A DNA stretch of 37,611 nucleotides from Nitrospirota bacterium (GTDB lineage: Bacteria > Nitrospirota > UBA9217). A program made the position numbers and the translations under genes. Positions 32,680-37,611 of the stretch are shown piece after piece; position 1 is the first letter of the stretch; each line of letters starts with the position of its first letter. The stretch lies in NCBI GenBank assembly GCA_035516965.1, contig DATIZR010000096.1:1-37611 (forward strand), in the 5' to 3' direction. Below the pieces are notes generated by a model. It saw nothing but the letters and a program-made list of their open reading frames with translations, searched no databases and was not told the origin of the DNA.

Positions 32680-32711
32680 GTCTCCGCGGCTTCGCAGTTG
32701 ATATTCCCGGG

Positions 32712-33167
32712 TTACTTCGTGTTGACGGATTTTTCGATATCCTCTATCTTGTTCAGCCGCAGCAGGTGGCGGCCTCCGGCGAACTGCGTTTCGAGCCAGG
32801 TCTTCACGACCTCCAGGGCCACCCCCCTGCCGATAACGCGCTCGCCCATCACGAGGATGTTCGCGTCATTGTGCTCACGGCTCATCTGCGCCGTGAAGTG
32901 GTCGTGGCAGAGCGCGGCGCGCACGCGGGGATAGCGGTTCGCAACGATGGACATGCCGATGCCCGTCCCGCAGATCAGAATGCCGCGGTCCGCGGCGCCC
33001 CGGGAAACCGCCTCGGCGACCTTTCTGCCGTAGTCAGGGTAATCAACGGAGTCCCGGCTCGCGACGCCGAAGTCCTCGATCCGCACGTCCGGAACCGTCT
33101 TGAGGTACTTCAGGACCTCTTCCTTGAGGTCAAAACCGCCGTGGTCGCAGCCGATCGCCAGTTTCAT
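32712..33167 (-). CDS. rpiB: Ribose-5-phosphate isomerase B
   Basis: The 151-residue RpiB/LacAB-type sugar isomerase interconverts ribose 5-phosphate and ribulose 5-phosphate. Diagnostic segments are [18 protein letters not shown] (Asp8, His9), [14 protein letters not shown], the active-site loop [19 protein letters not shown] with its catalytic cysteine, [20 protein letters not shown] and LVMGERVIG. Length and start are normal for the family, with a GGGGGG-rich ribosome site before ATG 33167. It heads the rpiB - glyA - dCMP deaminase - nrdR run and has a clear promoter at 33189-33218. Its substrate connects it to rpe at 9.2 kb. Confidence 0.95.
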   Translation of the reverse strand: MKLAIGCDHGGFDLKEEVLKYLKTVPDVRIEDFGVASRDSVDYPDYGRKVAEAVSRGAADRGILICGTGIGMSIVANRYPRVRAALCHDHFTAQMSREHNDANILVMGERVIGRGVALEVVKTWLETQFAGGRHLLRLNKIEDIEKSVNTK

Positions 33168-33188
33168 TGGCCCCCCTCGTAGAGCGTG

Positions 33189-33218
33189 ATATTAACATCT
33201 CACTGCTCGGGGTGTCAA
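33189..33218 (-). promoter_or_regulatory. Sigma-70 promoter of rpiB
   Basis: On the minus strand a perfect TTGACA (33218-33213), an 18-base spacer and TAATAT (33194-33189) lie 21 bases before the rpiB start, leaving room for a short leader with the G-rich ribosome site. The remainder of the gap to rsmE (33219-33343) shows nothing else clear. Confidence 0.6.
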
Positions 33219-33343
33219 GGGAAATGCCGGGGGAAAACCGGCCAATAATGATAGCGGGGCGTGCTGCGGAAGCGGGAAACGGCGGGCCGGAGAACGGAAG
33301 AGCACCGGCAAAAGCAAGCAACATGCAGGGAAGACAAATCACC

Positions 33344-34075
33344 CTAACGATACTCGTATCCGATCATGCTCAGGACCGCGAGGGCGGCCGTTTCGGTTCG
33401 CAGAATATTCGATCCGAGGCTCACGGGATGAAAGCCCCTGCTCTTCGCCTCGTTGGCCTCTTTCCCGGAAAACCCTCCCTCCGGACCTACGAGTACGACG
33501 ATATTCCCTGCATCGGGGTTCCGCTTCAGGACGTTCTTGACCGGCTCGGTCCCTTCTTCCCAGGGAAAAAGGAGCAGGGTCCCGGGGGCGGGGTTCAGGG
33601 AAAAGACATAGTCCCTGAATGATCGCACGGGTTCGATCTGCGGAATATCGAGCCGGCTGCTCTGCATGGCCGCCTCTCTGGCGATCTTCTGCCAGCGTCC
33701 GGCCCGTTTCTCCTCGTCCCTGATCTTCACAATGGTCCGCTCCGTAACGAGCGGAACGAGGGCAGAAACGCCAAGCTCCGTTGCCTTCTGAATGATCAGG
33801 TCCATCTTGTCCGACTTGGGAATGCCCTGGCCCAGCGTGATGCGGGGAGAGGCGGGCTCCCGCTTTGCCTGGCTGATGATCTCGGTCCTGACCGTGGTGC
33901 GGTCAATGCCCATGATCCTGACCGCATACTCCATCCCCCGTCCGTCGGCAATCAAAAGTTCGTCGCCGCTCTCCATCCGGAGCACCGCGATATGGCGCAC
34001 ATCCTCGCCGGTGATGGTGATGGAATGGCCGGCTGCCTGCTCGGGGGATATGAAGAAACGCGGTGGTCTGGGCAT
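33344..34075 (-). CDS. rsmE: 16S rRNA (uracil(1498)-N(3))-methyltransferase
   Basis: The 243-residue SPOUT-class methyltransferase modifies U1498 of 16S rRNA. It has an N-terminal PUA-like domain (1-70, PRPPRFFISPEQAAGHSITI) and a C-terminal knotted SPOUT domain with GQGIPKSDKMDLIIQKATEL, IAREAAMQSSRLDIPQI, VGPEGGFSGKEANEAKSRG and the SAM-binding knot SLGSNILRTETAALAVLSMI. The frame extends two codons to a GTG at 34081; ATG 34075 follows AAGG closely and is preferred. It is upstream of and separate from rpiB, and no prmA is adjacent. Confidence 0.95.
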   Translation of the reverse strand: MPRPPRFFISPEQAAGHSITITGEDVRHIAVLRMESGDELLIADGRGMEYAVRIMGIDRTTVRTEIISQAKREPASPRITLGQGIPKSDKMDLIIQKATELGVSALVPLVTERTIVKIRDEEKRAGRWQKIAREAAMQSSRLDIPQIEPVRSFRDYVFSLNPAPGTLLLFPWEEGTEPVKNVLKRNPDAGNIVVLVGPEGGFSGKEANEAKSRGFHPVSLGSNILRTETAALAVLSMIGYEYR

Positions 34076-34090
34076 AAGCACCTTACTTTG

Positions 34091-34301
34091 CCACGGATGA
34101 CACAGACAAGAACAAAAGACAAGCTGGCCGCGAATTGATGCGAATATTCACGAATAGAAAAAAGTTAAGATCGATATCTGCAGTTTTTACATTGTGGCAA
34201 AGGACCCTATCGCTTTCGGCCCTCGCCTTTATTTACCTGTGCCAATCTGTGTTCACCTGTGGTTACAAAACGATTTTTCTTTTACCCGTATTCATCCGTG
34301 G
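34091..34301. repeat. CCACGGATGA...TCATCCGTGG intergenic element
   Basis: A perfect 10-bp inverted repeat bounds the element (34091-34100 and 34292-34301). Inside are CACAGACAAG, CGAATATTCACGAATAG and ATCTGTGTTCACCTGTGGTTACAAA, the style of ATTCACGAAT/CTGTGTTCATCTGTGG repeats found in gaps of many environmental genomes. It fills the 235-base gap between pcnB and rsmE; no gene is seen there. Confidence 0.65.
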
Positions 34302-34310
34302 TTATTACGA

Positions 34311-35822
34311 TCAGGCTTTCGGCTTCGGCTCTCCCGGTCTTCCCTTCCCGCCCCGTCTTCTCCGCCTCCGGGTCGGCCGGCCGCGCCTTTCCTGGCCTTT
34401 CCCTGCGACCTGACCATCGCCCGCATGGAGCCGCGCGTCGCTCTTGATGAACTCCTTCCACCAAGCGCGGAGCTCCGGCCGCTCACCCGTGGTTTCGGTG
34501 ATGAAGCGAAGGTACTCGAAGGCGTCGGCGAACCCGGGCCTGCGCAGGAAATAGCGGGGATGCTTCCCTTCCCGCTTCTCGAACCGCTGCTGGTTCCAGT
34601 AGATGTCCCGCATGGCGAGGCCGATCTTCTTCGGGATCTGGACGCGCTGCACCTGTTCACCCATGATCCCGGAGATCGCGGCGGTGAGCGCATCGACGGG
34701 CGGCATGCCCGCAGTCCGGAGCTCCCGGGCCTTTTCCTCCACATACTGTCCGTACAGGAGCGTGAACAGGATATGGGGCTCCACCCCTCTGCCGGTCTGC
34801 ATGCAGACATCGACCCATTCGAGCGCCTTGCCGATCCAGGTATGCGGGTACCCTTCGTGCTCAAGGTCGACCCACGCGTTCAGTCCCGGGAAGATGACGC
34901 CGAAGAGGCCGGATTTCCTGAGCAGCTGGTAGGTCTTCTCCGCCTCTCCCTGGAGGAACAGCTTCAGGACCTCTTCGTACATCCGGGACGGCGAGGCGAG
35001 CGCCACCCGGTCCTTCAGATCGAGCAGCGCTCGTTCCGTGCTCTCTTCGATCTCGAATCCGAGTATGGCAGCGAACCTGATGGCCCTTACCATGCGCACG
35101 GGGTCCTCGGTAAAGCGCACCACGGGGTCGCCGATGATCCTGATGAGCCCCGACCGGAGGTCCTTCATGCCGCCCACATAGTCGATGACCGAGAAGTCGG
35201 CGATGTTGTAGAACATGGCGTTCACCGTGAAGTCGCGGCGGACTGCGTCCTGCTCCGGCGTACCGAACACATTGTCGCGCAGGATCATGCCGTCCTCGGT
35301 CTTGAGCATGCGCGGCGGACGGGGGCGCTCGGGAGCTGTTATTGCTGAAGCCGATGGCGCTGCTGGTTCTGCTGCCGCGGCCTCGGGCTGACTCTCAGCC
35401 GGAATGTCCGCCTGGATCTCGCCCCCGGCCGGCTCCTTGACCTCTGCCACGGGTAAAGCTTCAGGGATTGTCTCCGACTCCGGTTCCTCGGGCTGGTTGG
35501 AACGGAAGGTCGCAACCTCTATGATCTCGTTATGGAAATGGACATGGGCCAGCCGGAACCTGCGTCCGATGAGCCGGCAGTTGCGGAAGAGCTTCTTGAC
35601 CTCGTTCGGGGTCGCGTTCGTGGCGATGTCGAAGTCCTTGGGCTCGCGACCGAGCAGCAGGTCGCGCACGCCCCCGCCTACGAGATAGGCGTGGTATCCC
35701 TTCTCCTTAAGGCGGTAGAGTACGCGGACTGCATTGGGGCTGATCCATTTGCGGGAGATGGTATGCCCCGAACGGGGAATGATGGTTGGTTCCAGGGTGC
35801 TCACAGAATTGCATCTTATCAC
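34311..35822 (-). CDS. pcnB: Poly(A) polymerase (PcnB) with an acidic insert and basic tail
   Basis: The 503-residue class II nucleotidyltransferase adds 3' poly(A) tails to RNA. The head has PRSGHTISRKWISPNAVRVL and YLVGGGVRDLLLGREPKDFD (catalytic Asp63 and Asp65), ATNATPNEVKKLFRNCRLIG, FRLAHVHFHNEIIEVATFR and RRDFTVNAMFYNIADFSVID. Neck and body regions follow (IRIIGDPVVRFTEDPVRMVR, ERALLDLKDRVALASPSRMY). Two oddities: residues about 109-178 of the palm are an alanine/proline/glutamate-rich insert, and the C-terminus ends in RRGRPTRRRRRRGGKGRPG, a likely RNA-binding tail. The resemblance to E. coli PcnB favours poly(A) polymerase over CCA-adding enzyme. The start is a GTG, 35822 or 35804, with no clear ribosome site. 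Confidence 0.9.
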   Translation of the reverse strand: MIRCNSVSTLEPTIIPRSGHTISRKWISPNAVRVLYRLKEKGYHAYLVGGGVRDLLLGREPKDFDIATNATPNEVKKLFRNCRLIGRRFRLAHVHFHNEIIEVATFRSNQPEEPESETIPEALPVAEVKEPAGGEIQADIPAESQPEAAAAEPAAPSASAITAPERPRPPRMLKTEDGMILRDNVFGTPEQDAVRRDFTVNAMFYNIADFSVIDYVGGMKDLRSGLIRIIGDPVVRFTEDPVRMVRAIRFAAILGFEIEESTERALLDLKDRVALASPSRMYEEVLKLFLQGEAEKTYQLLRKSGLFGVIFPGLNAWVDLEHEGYPHTWIGKALEWVDVCMQTGRGVEPHILFTLLYGQYVEEKARELRTAGMPPVDALTAAISGIMGEQVQRVQIPKKIGLAMRDIYWNQQRFEKREGKHPRYFLRRPGFADAFEYLRFITETTGERPELRAWWKEFIKSDARLHAGDGQVAGKGQERRGRPTRRRRRRGGKGRPGEPKPKA

Positions 35823-35921
35823 AGAGAGGCGGGAGAGGTAAAGAGGGAAAAGGCGGCAGGTTGAGGGGATGACGTTGTAATTTGAAGTCGAAGGACGATA
35901 AAAAGGAAGGGCAACGCCCTA

Positions 35922-37499
35922 TCACCACGCCCCGCTCAGCCTGACCCCATACAGATGATATCGGAAGCCGGTCGCTGTTTGGAGGGCATAATCGCCTCCT
36001 TCGACGTTCACCTCCACGGTGATGTTCTTCGTCAGCTTGTATCCGATGCTTGCGGTGCCGCCATAAATGAAGTCGTTATTGCCGGCCCCGTATCTCATGA
36101 ATGACTGATGGCCGACAAAGAGCTCGGCCGAACCGCTGACCTGTCCTTGCTCGAAGGAGGTATTCAAGAGGAGCTGATAAGACGTGAAGCGATTGGGATC
36201 GAAATAGCCGTCAAAACTCTGGTGGCCGAAATCGAGATACCGGAACCGGTAGCCGATGGTGATCCGGGGATTTTCCCGCGCCAGAGCATAGCGAAGGGTG
36301 AGCTGCAGGTCGTTGGAGCTGTTTGCATCCGAGTAATCCGCGTAGGTGTAATTTCCCGAGAGAGAGAGCAGCTCGGTCAGAGTGTGATCAAGGTTTACCC
36401 CGGCGGCTGAGCGCCGTATTCTTTTTTCGATGAGCTCAGCCGTTTCATTCAACGGCTCCCTGGCCAGCGCTATGCCCGTGGAACCGTGAGGCATTTCGAC
36501 ATCTGTGTTCAGGTGGCCAATCAAAAAATCCGGCTCGCCGCCGTCGTGGTAGCGGATGATGCCGAGGCCGGCCCCCATGCCGAGCTGCCTGCCCACCGGT
36601 ACACGGGTCTCCGCGGAAACCATATCAGTACTGTTCCGGCGGGTGTCGTCGTGCGCCTCCGTGTGCAGGTAGTTGAAAAGCGGGTTCCCGCCCCTCACGG
36701 GGAAAGCGTAGGATACCAGGTACCTGTTCACCGCATTGCCGTCGGTATCCTGGTAGTGGCTGAATTTCACGGCTCCCCGGGATTGCTGTGCGGGTTTCGG
36801 CTTGTTCATCTCCGCCTGTAATTTCTTGAGTTCATCTTCCTGATAGGGATAGGCCGGCTTTAACAGCGCCAGGCTTTCCCGCGCGGCCGGCTCCTCCCCC
36901 TGGGCAAAGAGCACAGAGGTGTACCCGACCCGCGCGTCGAAATCTTCCTTTTTTTCGAGGATGGAGCGGTAGAGCGGAAGCGCCTCGTCGATCTCTCCTT
37001 TCCAACGCAGGTCGTTCGCTTTGACCAGCAGGGCGTCCGTGTTTTCGGGGTCCCGGCCCAGAACAACAGCGATCTCGACGAGCGACTCATCGAACCTGCC
37101 CGCCCAGGAGAGCGTCCGAGCAAGGTGCGTCCTGGCCTCGATGTTGTCCGGATTCGTTTTCACGATCGCCCGGAACTCCGCAATTGCCTCCTCCAGCCTG
37201 TCTCCCCATGATATCGCAACCGTCATCTGGACCCGTTCGCTTTCGTCGAAATCGCCCTTCAGGGAAAGGGCGCGGATGTATTCCTCCGCGGCGTTCTTGA
37301 AGTCCTCGCGGGACACATAGAGATCCCCCAGCTTTTTGTACAACGCGGCCTTTTCAGCAACGTTTTTCGAAGCGGCAATGGCCTTCCGAAAGGACTCGAT
37401 CGTCGCCTCGTCGCCGCCCCCTTCCGGGGCTTGCGCCGGACAGATGCCCGCGCTTCCGAACAGCATGACAACGATCACGAGGAATCTCGCCATATTCAC
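35922..37499 (-). CDS. TPR-plus-beta-barrel outer-membrane protein
   Basis: The 525-residue protein has a signal peptide (MARFLVIVVMLFGSAGICPAQA after the first two residues) and a periplasmic TPR domain (about 30-245, KLGDLYVSREDFKNAAEEYI and DNIEARTHLARTLSWAGRFD). A C-terminal stretch (about 250-525) of alternating short beta strands follows, with many aromatic residues (FSHYQDTDGNAVNRYLVSYA, LQLTLRYALARENPRITIGY, IGYKLTKNITVEVNVEGGDY), ending in GAW, an aromatic end typical of outer-membrane barrels. The layout resembles PgaA or BcsC, which export polysaccharide, but a small porin-like or YaiO-type barrel is equally possible. The GTG start at 37499 has GGAG 7 bases upstream and overlaps the stop of the preceding gene (GTGA), so the two are translationally coupled. 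Confidence 0.85.
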   Translation of the reverse strand: MNMARFLVIVVMLFGSAGICPAQAPEGGGDEATIESFRKAIAASKNVAEKAALYKKLGDLYVSREDFKNAAEEYIRALSLKGDFDESERVQMTVAISWGDRLEEAIAEFRAIVKTNPDNIEARTHLARTLSWAGRFDESLVEIAVVLGRDPENTDALLVKANDLRWKGEIDEALPLYRSILEKKEDFDARVGYTSVLFAQGEEPAARESLALLKPAYPYQEDELKKLQAEMNKPKPAQQSRGAVKFSHYQDTDGNAVNRYLVSYAFPVRGGNPLFNYLHTEAHDDTRRNSTDMVSAETRVPVGRQLGMGAGLGIIRYHDGGEPDFLIGHLNTDVEMPHGSTGIALAREPLNETAELIEKRIRRSAAGVNLDHTLTELLSLSGNYTYADYSDANSSNDLQLTLRYALARENPRITIGYRFRYLDFGHQSFDGYFDPNRFTSYQLLLNTSFEQGQVSGSAELFVGHQSFMRYGAGNNDFIYGGTASIGYKLTKNITVEVNVEGGDYALQTATGFRYHLYGVRLSGAW

Positions 37500-37611
37500 G
37501 GGTTCGCTCCGAGGTATTGCTGAAATGATATGAGATCCAGTTTGTTGTTGATGTTCAGCCGCGGAAGATCACGCAGGTCGCTCTTTTTCTCGATGAAGCC
37601 TTCTCGTGAGG
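37496..37611 (-). CDS. C-terminal end of an upstream gene (partial, unknown)
   Basis: The open frame entering from the right edge reads SREGFIEKKSDLRDLPRLNI and then NNKLDLISFQQYLGANP before TGA (37498-37496). Only the last 37 or so residues are visible and I do not recognise the family. Its stop overlaps the GTG of the TPR-barrel gene by four bases, so the two form one transcript and probably one function, for example envelope or exopolysaccharide assembly if the barrel is PgaA-like. Confidence 0.55.
   Translation of the reverse strand, partial: SREGFIEKKSDLRDLPRLNINNKLDLISFQQYLGANP

Noticed and set aside
31246-32934. 562-codon plus-strand frame over glyA and the rpiB-glyA gap
   Set aside because: Antisense shadow of glyA that also reads through a repeat element (PPRRKGREG); no family resemblance.

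Overview
The window is a gene-dense stretch of a GC-rich (about 60%) Gram-negative bacterial chromosome. Gene content and neighbourhoods fit an environmental, probably anaerobic or microaerobic member of the Nitrospirota or Desulfobacterota (former Deltaproteobacteria). The clues are the order fmt - DUF116 - rsmB - PASTA - rpe, the rpiB - glyA - dCMP deaminase - nrdR block, a Re-citrate/homocitrate-synthase-like enzyme, many TPR and Cache/PAS signalling proteins, and a signal-peptide-plus-barrel outer-membrane protein. No tRNA, rRNA, CRISPR array, transposase or intact prophage was seen, and the phylum assignment is an inference only.

Layout. 1-4 kb (minus strand): the 5' end of glnA, glnB (PII) and a giant TPR protein. 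4.1-9.8 kb (plus strand): def, fmt, a DUF116 membrane protein, rsmB, a three-PASTA membrane protein and rpe. 10.1-15.3 kb (signalling and metabolism): an HMGL-family acyltransferase fused to a C-terminal Cache-like sensor domain, ending at a strong terminator; a LivK-type binding protein; a decayed fragment of a second copy of that Cache domain; and a Cache-domain histidine kinase. 15.4-20.0 kb (minus strand, accessory): an orphan RusA-like gene, a GlcG-family secreted protein, a quinone-oxidoreductase-like MDR enzyme, a cytosolic DsbA-like protein paired with a peroxiredoxin, and an alpha/beta hydrolase. 20.2-22.3 kb: a stand-alone cyclic-nucleotide-binding protein plus an AI-2E-family permease, bracketed by two direct copies of a roughly 75-bp repeat. 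22.4-27.7 kb (minus strand): PilZ protein with a hybrid histidine kinase, an Fsr-type MFS exporter and an M24 peptidase. 27.7-35.8 kb (minus strand): priA, nrdR, dCMP deaminase, glyA, rpiB, rsmE and pcnB. 35.9 kb to the end: a TPR-plus-beta-barrel outer-membrane protein translationally coupled to a gene that runs off the window.

How the genes fit together. glnB-glnA is nitrogen control. def-fmt-rsmB and rsmE serve translation start and ribosome modification. rpe and rpiB are pentose-phosphate steps. glyA, dCMP deaminase and nrdR belong to one-carbon and deoxynucleotide supply. The 15.9-20 kb block looks like redox and stress functions, each gene carrying its own clear ribosome-binding site. 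Many intergenic gaps, including those inside conserved gene clusters, hold degenerate inverted-repeat elements of several families; some create spurious ORFs.

Best leads for something new: the acyltransferase-Cache fusion with a decayed relative of its sensor domain 1.5 kb downstream; a lysine-rich in-frame extension ahead of the glnA start; and the repeat-bracketed CNB/AI-2E cassette. All coordinates were read by hand from the sequence, and no alignments or database searches were run.
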